A program made the translations under genes and the position numbers. Shown here piece after piece: positions 15,500-23,641 of a stretch of 64,000 nucleotides of DNA; the stretch's first letter is position 1, and each line of letters begins with the position of its first letter. Source of the stretch: an uncultured Oscillospiraceae bacterium (GTDB taxonomy: Bacteria > Bacillota > Clostridia > Oscillospirales > Oscillospiraceae); the NCBI GenBank assembly GCA_947626345.1, contig CANQSF010000002.1, positions 62,001-126,000 on the forward strand, read 5' to 3'. The notes under the pieces were generated by a model, which had not been told where the DNA came from, did not search any database, and saw only the letters and a program-made list of their open reading frames with translations.

Positions 15500-16156
15500 C
15501 TACGCCCCCCAGAGCCTCTCGTATCGCCGGGCCAGGGACGTGCGGCCCGCCGTCTGCCAGCACAGCTCCGCCAGGGCGAAGCCGGCCGCCACGTCCGCGA
15601 GCACATGCTGCCGGGTGGTCAGGGTGGAGGCGGCCACGGCCAGGGTGAAGAGCAGGGCGAACGCCCGGTAGCCCGCCGGCACGTCCCGCTGTCCCCGGAC
15701 GTCCGCCCAGCAAAGCCAGCTGCAAAAGCAGTGCAGGGACGGGAACAGGTTGTCCGGCGCGTCCGCGCCGTATAGGAGCGCCAGCAGCCATCCGAAGGGA
15801 TCCCCCGCCGGGATGGCGGGCCGGACGTTGGTGGTGGGCAGCAGCAAAAACACCGCGAAGCATATGACCTTGCCCAGCGCGTCCGCCGCCAGGAACCGCC
15901 ATGCGCCCGCCTCTCTCCGGCGCACCGCCAGGATATAGCCCGCCGCCCAGTAGAGGTAGGACCCGAAGTAGATCACCGCCGTCCAGGGCAGCACCGGCAC
16001 CGCCAGGTCCAGCGCCGTGGTCATGTCATAGTGCCGCCAGGAGCCGGCGATGAGCCTGGCCCCCCAGTAGACCGCCATCTGCAGCGCCAGGGCCCCGGCC
16101 AGCGGCCGGATGCCATAGGACGGGATGAGCTTTTCCACAGCGGCGCGCAGCTTCAT
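15500..16156 (-). CDS. PAP2-family membrane phosphatase (second copy in window)
   Basis: A 218-residue polytopic protein with PAP2 motifs NLFPSLHCFCSW (about residue 137) and TTRQHVLADVAAG (about residue 185). Its PSLH form resembles the first PAP2 protein, but the sequences are otherwise quite different. It heads the pssA/psd operon, with AAGGAGA before the ATG and a promoter at 16205-16233. It may dephosphorylate phosphatidic acid or an undecaprenyl-type lipid; substrate unknown. Confidence 0.82.
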   Translation of the reverse strand: MKLRAAVEKLIPSYGIRPLAGALALQMAVYWGARLIAGSWRHYDMTTALDLAVPVLPWTAVIYFGSYLYWAAGYILAVRRREAGAWRFLAADALGKVICFAVFLLLPTTNVRPAIPAGDPFGWLLALLYGADAPDNLFPSLHCFCSWLCWADVRGQRDVPAGYRAFALLFTLAVAASTLTTRQHVLADVAAGFALAELCWQTAGRTSLARRYERLWGA

Positions 16157-16204
16157 GGCGGGTCTCCTTCGGACAGGGTCCGGGACGGACCGCAGTCTGT
16201 TAAC

Positions 16205-16233
16205 AGTTTATCAAAAATGTCCGGCCCGCGCAA
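16205..16233 (-). promoter_or_regulatory. Promoter of the PAP2/flippase/pssA/psd operon
   Basis: Minus strand TTGCGC (16228-16233), 17 bases, TAAACT (16205-16210), 49 bases before the first start codon. Confidence 0.65.
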
Positions 16234-16265
16234 TCTCTTTTGGTTACAGTAGACTTACATTTTCG

Positions 16266-17546
16266 TCACGGCCGGCCTGCGCCGGTGGGCACCTTGTCCA
16301 GCCCCACCGCCACGGTGTGGCGGATGGGCTTCCACTGGGGCCGGGAGAGGAACGCCCAGATCCCCACGGGCAGGAACGTGAACATGAACAGCGGGAAGGT
16401 GACGCAGGCCCACGCCTTGCGCAGCGCCCCGCCGGGGATGTTCCGCCGCTCCTGGAGCATGGTCACCGCGCCCACGAGAAACAGGTTCCCGTACAGGGCC
16501 GCCAGGGGCGTCAGCGCCGCGGTGAGGGCCGCGTGGGGCCCGCCGGCCAGCAGCGCGGCCGCAGCCGTGCACAGGTTGGCCGCCACCGCCAGGGCGTAGC
16601 CGAACACGTTCACCGACATGTTCTCAAAGCAGACCCAGCGCCGCTTCGCAGGGCCCGGCCGGACCAGCCCGGCCAGCAGCTCCGCTCCCTGCCGGCGGCC
16701 GATCTGGATGCTGCCCTGGATCCAGCGGGTCCGCTGACGCCAGGACTGGGCAAAGCCGGACACCTGCTCGTCGTAGACCATGGCCCCGGGGCAGTAGGCC
16801 ACCTGGACGTCGTTCAGGGCGCACCAGGTGTCGAATTCCATGTCCTCGGTCAGCCCGGTGAAGGGCCACACGCCGCCCCAGCGGTCCAGCAGGGACCGGG
16901 TGAAGCCGAAGCCGGTGCCGGTGACGATGGAGGTGACGCCCAGGGCCATGCGGGAGGCGTTGAAGTGGGCGCTGTCGTGGGCGTACCAGAGGCCGTAGCC
17001 GGCGGTGATCCAGTTGGTCATGAAGTTCTTGCTGTTGCGGTAGCCGCAGGCGGCCTGGTAGCCCGCGCCGAAGGTCCGGTCCATCTGGGACACATAGTCG
17101 GGCCGCAGCAGGTTGTCCGCGTCGAAGACGAGGAAGACGTCGTAATCGTCCAGCCGGCCCTCCCGGCGCATGTGGCCCAGCAGGGCCTGCAGGGCGTAGC
17201 CCTTGCCGATCCGGGACCGGTCGGAGCGCCGGTAGACTGTCGCGCCCCGGGCGCGGGCCGCGGCGGCGGTGCCGTCGGTGCAGTTGTCGGCGATCACGAA
17301 GGCGTCCAGCCGCCCGCCGGTGTAGTCCTGGGCGGCGATGCTGTCCAGCAGATAGGGGATCACCGCCTCCTCGTTGCGGGCGGCGATGAGCACGGCGTAA
17401 TCCAGCCCGCCGGGCCTGTCCTGCACGGCAGCGCCCTTTTTTGCCAGCCGGGGCAGGAAGAGATAGATCGTCTGATAGGCGTAGGCCAGGCCCACCAGGC
17501 CGGCCAGCGCCAGCAGAAGGATACGGATGAGATCGACGGAAGACAT
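16266..17546 (-). CDS. Membrane-bound family-2 glycosyltransferase
   Basis: A 426-residue processive-type GT2 enzyme with one N-terminal helix, a cytoplasmic catalytic domain and three to four C-terminal helices. Catalytic signs are VFDADN (DxD-like), TEDMEF (general-base region) and QRTRWIQG (the QxxRW motif of cellulose/chitin/PNAG synthase relatives). It therefore probably polymerises or transfers a sugar at the membrane. The ATG at 17546 follows AAAGGGGGAG and places the first helix at the N-terminus. It could be read into the PAP2 operon, although that operon has its own promoter. Confidence 0.85.
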   Translation of the reverse strand: MSSVDLIRILLLALAGLVGLAYAYQTIYLFLPRLAKKGAAVQDRPGGLDYAVLIAARNEEAVIPYLLDSIAAQDYTGGRLDAFVIADNCTDGTAAAARARGATVYRRSDRSRIGKGYALQALLGHMRREGRLDDYDVFLVFDADNLLRPDYVSQMDRTFGAGYQAACGYRNSKNFMTNWITAGYGLWYAHDSAHFNASRMALGVTSIVTGTGFGFTRSLLDRWGGVWPFTGLTEDMEFDTWCALNDVQVAYCPGAMVYDEQVSGFAQSWRQRTRWIQGSIQIGRRQGAELLAGLVRPGPAKRRWVCFENMSVNVFGYALAVAANLCTAAAALLAGGPHAALTAALTPLAALYGNLFLVGAVTMLQERRNIPGGALRKAWACVTFPLFMFTFLPVGIWAFLSRPQWKPIRHTVAVGLDKVPTGAGRP

Positions 17547-17706
17547 TGTTCTCCCCCTTTCCGCGTTGATCCTAGCTCCGAATGATAAAGACAGGAGGTA
17601 AAGACGGCGGTAAAGGGAAGGGTAAAGATACAGGTCCATACCGCCCGTCCAAGGGCAGTATAAACCATTTTCATGAAATTGTTTCTTAAGCCTTCATTAA
17701 GGAACC

Positions 17707-19065
17707 TTAAGACTTGTTTAACGTCCCCGTCCCGGCGGGGGCCGGGGGCAGGAGGATGGTCATGCGGGTGCCCACGCCCTCGTAGGAGCGGACCTGGAAG
17801 CGGCCGCCGTGGCGGTCCACGATCCACCGGGCGATGGCCAGGCCCAGGCCGCTGCCCTTGTCGTCCACCTTGCGGGCGGCGTCGGACCGGAAGAACCGGT
17901 CGAAGATCCTGGGCGCGTCCGCCGGGGCGATGCCGATGCCGTTGTCCTGCACGTCCACGCAGGCCATCTGCCCGTCCCGGTAGGCCCGGAGGGTGATGCG
18001 GGTGTAGACGGAGGAGTATTTGCAGGCGTTGTCCACCAGGATGCGCACCGCCTGCTTCAGCATGGCCTCGTCGGCCCGGACCGTCACCGGCGCTTCTGCC
18101 TCCAGGGCGTACTCGTGCAGGCCGTCGATCATGCGGCTCTCCTCCCACACCTCCCGCACCAGGGTGGACAGGTCCAGGGATATCAGTTTCAGCTCCTGGC
18201 GGCCGGCGTCGCCCCGGGCCAGAAACAGCAGCTGCTCCACCAGGGTCTTCATGTGGGCCGCCTCGTTCTGGATGGCCCGGATGGACTCGCCCAGCACCTT
18301 CTCGTCGGTAGCGCCCCACCGGGCCAGCATGTCGGCGTAGCCCTGGATCACGGCGATGGGCGTGCGCAGCTCGTGGCTGGCGTCGTCCACGAACCGCACC
18401 TGCTGGCGGTAGCCGTTGTGCATGCGCACGATCAGGTTGTTCACCGCCGTCTCCAGGCCGCTGAGGTCGTCGTCGCCGATGTGCAGCAGCTCGTCGGGGG
18501 AGGCCCCGTTCAGATGGTCGATGGCCTCCTGGAGGGAGTGGAACTTGCCCTCGTCGAAGCCGTGGGAGGAGATGCTCTCCGTCACCTGGGCGATGTCGTC
18601 GATGGGCCGCAGATATTTGCGGATGCGCCGGGTGGCCCACAGGCAGCTGAGAAGCCACCACGTGAGCCGCAGGGCGGCCAGGCACTCCAGGGCGAAGCCC
18701 AGCCAGAACAGGAACCCGCCCATCTGGACCGTGGCGTCCCCCGCGTGGAAGATCACATCGTCTTCGTAGGGGTTCCACCAGCCGTATCGGAGCATGTTCA
18801 CGGCATGAAGCGGGTCCACCAATACCACGTTGAGCACCGCTTCGGAGACGGTGTGCAGGCTGTCGCTGGCCTGTCCCAGCTGGAGAGACCAGTTCTGGTG
18901 GGACAGGTCCGTGCCCGCCGCCTGGGCGGCGGCCGCGCACCAAACTACCGTACACACGCAGAACAGCGCCACGGTCTGCCACAGGATGCGCCACAGCTTC
19001 CCCCACTGGAACCGCCAGGCGATCTTCCGGGCGATGGAGGTGGTGCGGCCGCGATTTTTCTTCAT
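17707..19065 (-). CDS. Sensor histidine kinase
   Basis: A 452-residue membrane kinase. Helices at about residues 29-49 and 116-143 flank a small extracytoplasmic domain of about 65 residues. An HAMP-like linker follows, then the H-box VDDASHELRTP (His231), N-box LVDNACKYS, and DNGIGI, FDRFFR and GSGLGLAI in the ATPase domain. It should phosphorylate the response regulator encoded immediately upstream; their start and stop overlap (ATGA). The signal is unknown. It ends in a Leu-Asn-Lys-Ser tail with no clear terminator. Confidence 0.93.
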   Translation of the reverse strand: MKKNRGRTTSIARKIAWRFQWGKLWRILWQTVALFCVCTVVWCAAAAQAAGTDLSHQNWSLQLGQASDSLHTVSEAVLNVVLVDPLHAVNMLRYGWWNPYEDDVIFHAGDATVQMGGFLFWLGFALECLAALRLTWWLLSCLWATRRIRKYLRPIDDIAQVTESISSHGFDEGKFHSLQEAIDHLNGASPDELLHIGDDDLSGLETAVNNLIVRMHNGYRQQVRFVDDASHELRTPIAVIQGYADMLARWGATDEKVLGESIRAIQNEAAHMKTLVEQLLFLARGDAGRQELKLISLDLSTLVREVWEESRMIDGLHEYALEAEAPVTVRADEAMLKQAVRILVDNACKYSSVYTRITLRAYRDGQMACVDVQDNGIGIAPADAPRIFDRFFRSDAARKVDDKGSGLGLAIARWIVDRHGGRFQVRSYEGVGTRMTILLPPAPAGTGTLNKS

Positions 19066-19745
19066 GGCCCGTCCCCCTTGATCACATAGCCCATGCCCCG
19101 GACGGTGGTGATCAGCTTCACGCCGAAGGCGGCGTCGATCTTCTGGCGCAGATAGCGCACGTACACGTCCACCACGTTGGTCTCCCCGGCGTAGTCATAG
19201 CCCCAGACCTTCTCCATCAGCATGTCCCGCGTCTGGACGATGTCCCGGTTTTCCAGAAGAGTCTGCAGCAGCGCGAATTCCTTGTAGGTCAGCTGCAGGG
19301 GCTCCTGGCCGTAGACGGCGGTGTGCCGGGCCGGGTCCAGGGTGAGCCTGCCCCAGCGCAAGGCCGCCGGCCGCTTTTCCGCCGCGCCGGAGCGGAGCGC
19401 CGCCCGGATGCGGGCCAGGAGCTCCTCGATGGAGAAGGGCTTGGTGATGTAGTCGTTGGCCCCCATGTCCAGGCCGCTGACCTTGTCCATCACCGCGTCC
19501 CGGGCGGTGAGCAATATGACGGGCACGTCCGACTCCGCCCGGAGCCGGCGCAGCACCTCCAGGCCGTTGAGGCCCGGGAGCATCACGTCCAGCAGGATGA
19601 GATCGTAGGCCCCGTTCAGGGCCATATCCAGGCCGGAGCGGCCGTCGGAGGCCTTCGCCACGGTATAGCCCTCATGGGTCAGCTCCAGCTCCAGGAACCG
19701 GGCGATGGCCCCCTCGTCCTCCACGATCAGGATGTTCACGGCCAT
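19062..19745 (-). CDS. OmpR/PhoB-family response regulator
   Basis: A 227-residue two-domain regulator. The receiver domain has acidic residues VEDEG (10-12), phosphoacceptor Asp53 in LLDVMLPG, and TKPFS. A winged-helix trans-reg domain ends in the typical RYLRQKID...TVRGMGYVI. It is co-translated with the histidine kinase. AAGGAAGG is the ribosome site. An intrinsic terminator stands 22 bases before the start, so expression depends on read-through or on a promoter I could not see. Confidence 0.95.
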   Translation of the reverse strand: MAVNILIVEDEGAIARFLELELTHEGYTVAKASDGRSGLDMALNGAYDLILLDVMLPGLNGLEVLRRLRAESDVPVILLTARDAVMDKVSGLDMGANDYITKPFSIEELLARIRAALRSGAAEKRPAALRWGRLTLDPARHTAVYGQEPLQLTYKEFALLQTLLENRDIVQTRDMLMEKVWGYDYAGETNVVDVYVRYLRQKIDAAFGVKLITTVRGMGYVIKGDGP

Positions 19746-19766
19746 GGCCGGTCACCTTCCTTCCAT

Positions 19767-19791
19767 AAAAAAGGGGACGGAAGCCGTCCCC
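19767..19791 (-). terminator. Terminator between the UBA-like gene and the two-component genes
   Basis: Minus strand stem GGGGACGG/CCGTCCCC with a CTT loop followed by six T. Confidence 0.82.
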
Positions 19792-19801
19792 GGATGATGG
19801 G

Positions 19802-20365
19802 TCACTCCTGCGGGCCGTCCTGGCCGTCGCCCCGGAAGGACTCCTTGATGTCCTCGGCGATGTCGCTGGCCTTGCCCATGGCGTCGTTGATGGAGTCCCG
19901 GCCCAGCTGCCGGCCCTCGAACCGGTACTGGCAGCCGCAGAACAGCCCCGCGATCAGCACCACCAGCATCAGACCGAAGCTGGCGAACAGCAGCACCACC
20001 ATCACCAGCACCGGCACGGCCAGCAGCTGCTTGTCCTTGCGGATCACCACGAAGTCGTTGTCCAGGCTGATGCGGAACAGCTTCTTGATGTACTCCCACA
20101 GCGTGGCGAAGCCATTGGTGAAAAAGGGCTCGCGCTTTGTCTTGCCGCTGACGTTCTTCACCGGCTTGATCGGGCTGGTGTAGGACGGGGCCGCCTCCGT
20201 CTCCATGTGCACGGAGGGGCCGGTGCCGGCGGTCTTGTGGGCCCGCTCCAGGGCCACCATGGCGTCCAGCAGGTCCCAGTTGTTCTCCTCCAGGGCCGTC
20301 TTGGCCTCCTCCAGGGAGACCCCGGCCTTTTTGCTGAGAAGCTCCGCCATCTCATATCGTTCCAT
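19802..20365 (-). CDS. DUF4342-like protein with N-terminal UBA-like domain and membrane helix
   Basis: A 187-residue protein. The N-terminal 45 residues (KKAGVSLEEAKTALEENNWDLLDAM) have the helical UBA-like pattern also seen in elongation factor Ts and in DUF4342 proteins. A disordered linker follows, then one or two hydrophobic helices at about residues 125-150 and a short charged tail. The family function is unknown. AAGGAGG precedes the ATG. The following terminator separates it from the two-component system. Confidence 0.75.
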   Translation of the reverse strand: MERYEMAELLSKKAGVSLEEAKTALEENNWDLLDAMVALERAHKTAGTGPSVHMETEAAPSYTSPIKPVKNVSGKTKREPFFTNGFATLWEYIKKLFRISLDNDFVVIRKDKQLLAVPVLVMVVLLFASFGLMLVVLIAGLFCGCQYRFEGRQLGRDSINDAMGKASDIAEDIKESFRGDGQDGPQE

Positions 20366-20467
20366 GACGATACCTCCTTGTCTTTATCTGCCCGAAGGAT
20401 ATCACGCCCGGCTTAAAAGCCTATGGAAGGGAGATTAAAAGTGGGTTAAAAAACCCAAAAGCCGCTC

Positions 20468-21697
20468 TCAGTTTTCCGGCTCCTGGACGTCCTCCGATCC
20501 CGGGACGTCCTCCGGCTCCTGGGTATCCTCCTGCTCCGGGATCTCCTCCGGCTCCGGGGAGGGCTCCGGCCCGCCGAAGAAATAGTAGTCCGACGGACAG
20601 GCGGGATACTGGCTGGTGTCCCACCAGTACAGGCCCCAGAGCTGGCCGTCCCCGGCCAGGAACACCTCCGGCTCGCCGCCGGACGCGTCCACGTGGTAGC
20701 TGGCCCCGTCCAGGGTGACGATGTTCCAGAAGTGGTCCTCGCCGTCCAGCCGCCCGCTCACCACCAGACACTCCACCCCCAGCCGGTCGCAGCCGGCCTT
20801 CAGGGCCAGGGCGATGCCCTCGCTGTCGGCGGTGCCGGCGGTGAGGGCGTCCCAGGCGGTGGACCCGGCCTGGGCGTCCGGCAGGCAGTTCTCGGCCAGA
20901 TAGGTATACATGGCGTAGAGGGGCCCGGCGCTCTCCCGGCCCTCCGGGACGTCGTCCCTCTCCTGGGCCGCCAGGACGTCCACGGCCGCCGCCAGCTCCT
21001 GCCGCCGCTGGGCCAGCTGCCCGGGCTCCAGGGCGTAGTTGAGGCTCACCTCCGCGATGCGGCTGACGCCGGTCTCCGGGTAGAGGCCCACCTCCACCTC
21101 CGGCAGCACCGGGCAGGCCAGCGGGTCGGCGTAATACGCCTTGGCCACGTCGGCGCGAATGGTGTCCGCGGTGGCGGAGCCGTCGGCGATCTGCAGCGCC
21201 AGATAGGTGTCCCCTCGGCGCAGGGCGCTGTCCAGCCGCTGGGACAGCACGGAGGAGGACAGGGCGTTCTCCAGCGCCCCCACCTGGGCGGCGGAGCGCT
21301 TGTAGGCGATGTTCACCTCCGCCTGGTAGTAGCTGACGATGCGGCTCAGATCATAGCTGATGTAATCCACGGCGAAGGCCCCCAGGGGCGTGGAGGACTT
21401 CACCTCCCAGCAGGCGGTGGATATGTCCTGGTGCAGGTCCCCGTCGTAGTTGGCGAACTGCAGCTGCGCCGACTCGGTGTGCTCCGACACCAGCGCCATG
21501 ATGGCCCGGCGCAGGGCGGCGTAGCTGGTGATGGAGTCGGTGGCCGTCCCCACGGGCTCCTCCTGGCTTGCGGAGGCCTCGTAGGGCTGGCTGACGGAGT
21601 AGCTGCGGTCGAACACCGCCGCGCACCCGGCCAGCGCCAGGCACAGCGCCGCGCAGGCCAGGCCGGCCGCGGCCCGCTTAATATCCCAGATCCTCAT
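20468..21697 (-). CDS. Lipoprotein with a degenerate transglutaminase-like domain
   Basis: A 409-residue secreted lipoprotein (lipobox LALAGC, Cys25). The region at about residues 285-350 resembles a transglutaminase-like domain: ...LKAGCDRLGVECLVVSGRLDGEDHFWNIVTLDGASYHVDASGG. The His (DHFWN) and Asp (HVDAS) are present, but the position of the nucleophilic Cys reads TADSEGIALAL, with no Cys. The C-terminus is a Glu/Pro-rich tail with repeated QEPEDVPGSEDVQEPE units. Enzymatic activity is therefore doubtful; a binding role is possible. The start overlaps the LUD gene by 20 bases. Confidence 0.72.
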   Translation of the reverse strand: MRIWDIKRAAAGLACAALCLALAGCAAVFDRSYSVSQPYEASASQEEPVGTATDSITSYAALRRAIMALVSEHTESAQLQFANYDGDLHQDISTACWEVKSSTPLGAFAVDYISYDLSRIVSYYQAEVNIAYKRSAAQVGALENALSSSVLSQRLDSALRRGDTYLALQIADGSATADTIRADVAKAYYADPLACPVLPEVEVGLYPETGVSRIAEVSLNYALEPGQLAQRRQELAAAVDVLAAQERDDVPEGRESAGPLYAMYTYLAENCLPDAQAGSTAWDALTAGTADSEGIALALKAGCDRLGVECLVVSGRLDGEDHFWNIVTLDGASYHVDASGGEPEVFLAGDGQLWGLYWWDTSQYPACPSDYYFFGGPEPSPEPEEIPEQEDTQEPEDVPGSEDVQEPEN

Positions 21698-22265
21698 GGA
21701 TCAGCAGGACCTCCGCCTCCCCGCACCACATGGGCTTGCCCCACAGCACCACCAGCGCCCGGCAGATCCGGTCCGGGCTGGCGCAGTCGTGGCATGCCCC
21801 GTCCACGGCGCAGGGGGTCTTTTTGTTCAGCCGCTTGGCGTTCAGGGGGGCGGCCACGTTCCGGGCCCGCTCCAAAGCCTGGGGGAAGGGGCCGGACAGC
21901 TTGTTCTCGCCCACCACGAAGAGCACCCGCTCCTTTTTCATCAGCGTGCCGCCCACCCGGTTGCCCCGGCCGTCGATGTTCAGGATGTAGCCCTCCTCGC
22001 TGATGGCGTTGGCGCTGGTGATGTACACCTGGGCGTTGTCCGCCTGGACGCTCACCTCGTCGCCGGGGGTGACCTGGTGCCAGAAGACGGTGTTGGCCGC
22101 CGCCAGCCGGTCGTATACGTTCAGGGCGCCCAGGGTCATGCTGCCGCCCATGCCCACGGTCTTGCCGCGGATGCTCTCCGCCAGATAGTCCGCCGCCGCC
22201 TCCTTGGTGGCGAACTCAGTGACCGTGAAGCCGTTTTTGCGCAGGTTTTCCAAGATCTTTTCCAT
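21678..22265 (-). CDS. LUD-domain (lactate utilisation) protein
   Basis: A 195-residue single-domain protein of the LUD/DUF162 family, related to LutC and the N-terminal part of LutB. Family features are VGMGGSMTLGALN, the ITSANAISEEGYILNIDGRGNRV strip and a C-terminal Cys cluster (CAVDGACHDCASPDRIC). Stand-alone members are common in anaerobes, and their reaction is not settled. GAAGGAGG precedes the ATG. It sits between a YitT gene and the lipoprotein gene. Confidence 0.85.
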   Translation of the reverse strand: MEKILENLRKNGFTVTEFATKEAAADYLAESIRGKTVGMGGSMTLGALNVYDRLAAANTVFWHQVTPGDEVSVQADNAQVYITSANAISEEGYILNIDGRGNRVGGTLMKKERVLFVVGENKLSGPFPQALERARNVAAPLNAKRLNKKTPCAVDGACHDCASPDRICRALVVLWGKPMWCGEAEVLLIHEDLGY

Positions 22266-22281
22266 GGTCGTGCCTCCTTCA

Positions 22282-23154
22282 TCAGTCTGTTTTTTCGATA
22301 TTCTGGAAGTTCTTGCCGAATACCTCGTGGGATTGGGTGACGATCACGAAGGCGTGGCCGTCGATCTCCGAGACGATCTTTTTCAGGGTGGGGATCTGGT
22401 GGCGCTTGACGGCGCACAGCACCACGTCCCGCTCCTGGCCGCTGTAGGCCCCCTCGCCCTTGAGGAGCGTGGCGCCCCGGCGGAGCTTTTCGCCGATGGC
22501 CCGGGATATGTGGTGGGGATGGACGGTGACGATGTAGCACACGCTGGAGTTGGCCGTGCCGTACAGCACCAGATTCACCATGCGGCTGGACACGAACATG
22601 GTGATGATGGTGTACATGGCCGCGTCTGCCCGCCGGAAGATGAGGGCGAAGGCCACCACCACCGTGGCGTCCAGGGCCATGGATATGGTGCCCAGCTGGA
22701 TGTAGGCGTACTTGCGCCGGAGCATCCGGGACAGGATGTCCGTGCCGCCGGAGGTGCCGCCCTCGGCGAAGATGATGCCGTAGCCCAGGCCCTTCAAAAG
22801 CCCGCCGTATACCGCCGCCAGGAGGATGTCCTCCGTCAGGGGCCAGGCGAACAGGGCGAACAGGTCGATGGCCACGTTGCAGCCCACCATGCCGATGAGG
22901 GAGTAGATGATGAACCGCAGGCCGAACTGCTTCCAGGCCACGGCGAACAGCGGCACGTTCATGGCGATGACCATGGTGCCCACCGGCAGGCCGGTGAGCA
23001 GATTGAGGATCTGGGCGATGCCGGTCAGCCCGCCGGAGACGATGGAGTTGGGGTAGGTGAAGAAGGAGAAGCTGACGCCCGTCAGCACACAGCCCAGCAG
23101 CGTCATGGCCACGGCCCGGCCGTCGGTCTTTAAAAATGCTTTCAGTTTATCCAA
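22282..23154 (-). CDS. YitT-family membrane protein
   Basis: A 290-residue protein with five to six helices followed by a cytoplasmic DUF2179 domain (about residues 205-290), as usual for YitT. Typical segments are SFSFFTYPNSIVSGGLTGI and YGIIFAEGGTSGGTDILSRMLRR. The likely start is TTG at 23154 (giving MDKLKAFLKTDG), with GAGG 9 bases upstream. The open frame continues farther upstream only because it runs into the intergenic repeat. Function unknown. Confidence 0.78.
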   Translation of the reverse strand: MDKLKAFLKTDGRAVAMTLLGCVLTGVSFSFFTYPNSIVSGGLTGIAQILNLLTGLPVGTMVIAMNVPLFAVAWKQFGLRFIIYSLIGMVGCNVAIDLFALFAWPLTEDILLAAVYGGLLKGLGYGIIFAEGGTSGGTDILSRMLRRKYAYIQLGTISMALDATVVVAFALIFRRADAAMYTIITMFVSSRMVNLVLYGTANSSVCYIVTVHPHHISRAIGEKLRRGATLLKGEGAYSGQERDVVLCAVKRHQIPTLKKIVSEIDGHAFVIVTQSHEVFGKNFQNIEKTD

Positions 23155-23220
23155 TGGTAACAGCCTCGCAAAACACGCCGCCGCAGCGGCGAAGAATAGA
23201 ATATAGATCACACTATCGAA

Positions 23221-23347
23221 GGCCCCCTTGTGAAAGGGGGCTGTCGCCGCCTTTAGGCGGTGACTGGGGGATTGCAGCGTTGGCAACACATCAGCAACCC
23301 CTCCGAGCCGCCTTTCGGCGGCCCACCTCCCCTTGACAGGGGAGGCC
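23221..23347 (+). repeat. Intergenic palindromic repeat, copy B (hybrid)
   Basis: The left arm GGCCCCCTTGTGAAAGGGGG plus CGCCGCC/GGCGG hairpin and ACTGGGGGATTG matches copies A and C. The right arm belongs to a variant form (ACCCCTCCGAG, then CACCTCCCCTTGACAGGGGAGG). It fills the gap between YitT and the zinc-ribbon gene. Confidence 0.75.
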
Positions 23348-23385
23348 CTAAAAGGAGCGGCTTTGCCGCGGCAAAGGGGAAACTG

Positions 23386-23613
23386 TCAATCGTCAATACG
23401 TTCTCCGCAATGCTGGCAAAACTCCCACACATTGTTCCCCAAAAGTTTCCCGCAATGAGGGCATCTGTAAAATAAGAAATGGGGAATCAGGCAGGAGCAG
23501 GCGATGCAGACGCCGGCGATAAGAAACGCTTTGTGTAAATATCCCAGGAGCATCACCACAAACCCGACGATCAGCAGTGTATCTCTGAGCTTTCTTGCTT
23601 GCTTTGGCTTCAC
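23386..23613 (-). CDS. Small membrane protein with C-terminal zinc ribbon
   Basis: A 75-residue protein: basic N-terminus, two hydrophobic helices (about residues 13-45), then CPHCGKLLGNNVWEFCQHCGERID, a four-Cys zinc-ribbon. A GTG start at 23613 is chosen because GGAGG lies 5 bases upstream. An earlier TTG in frame overlaps that ribosome site. Function unknown. Its codons are less GC-rich than those of its neighbours. Confidence 0.65.
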   Translation of the reverse strand: MKPKQARKLRDTLLIVGFVVMLLGYLHKAFLIAGVCIACSCLIPHFLFYRCPHCGKLLGNNVWEFCQHCGERIDD

Positions 23614-23641
23614 GTTGACCTCCCTCCCCAAACGGGAATTC

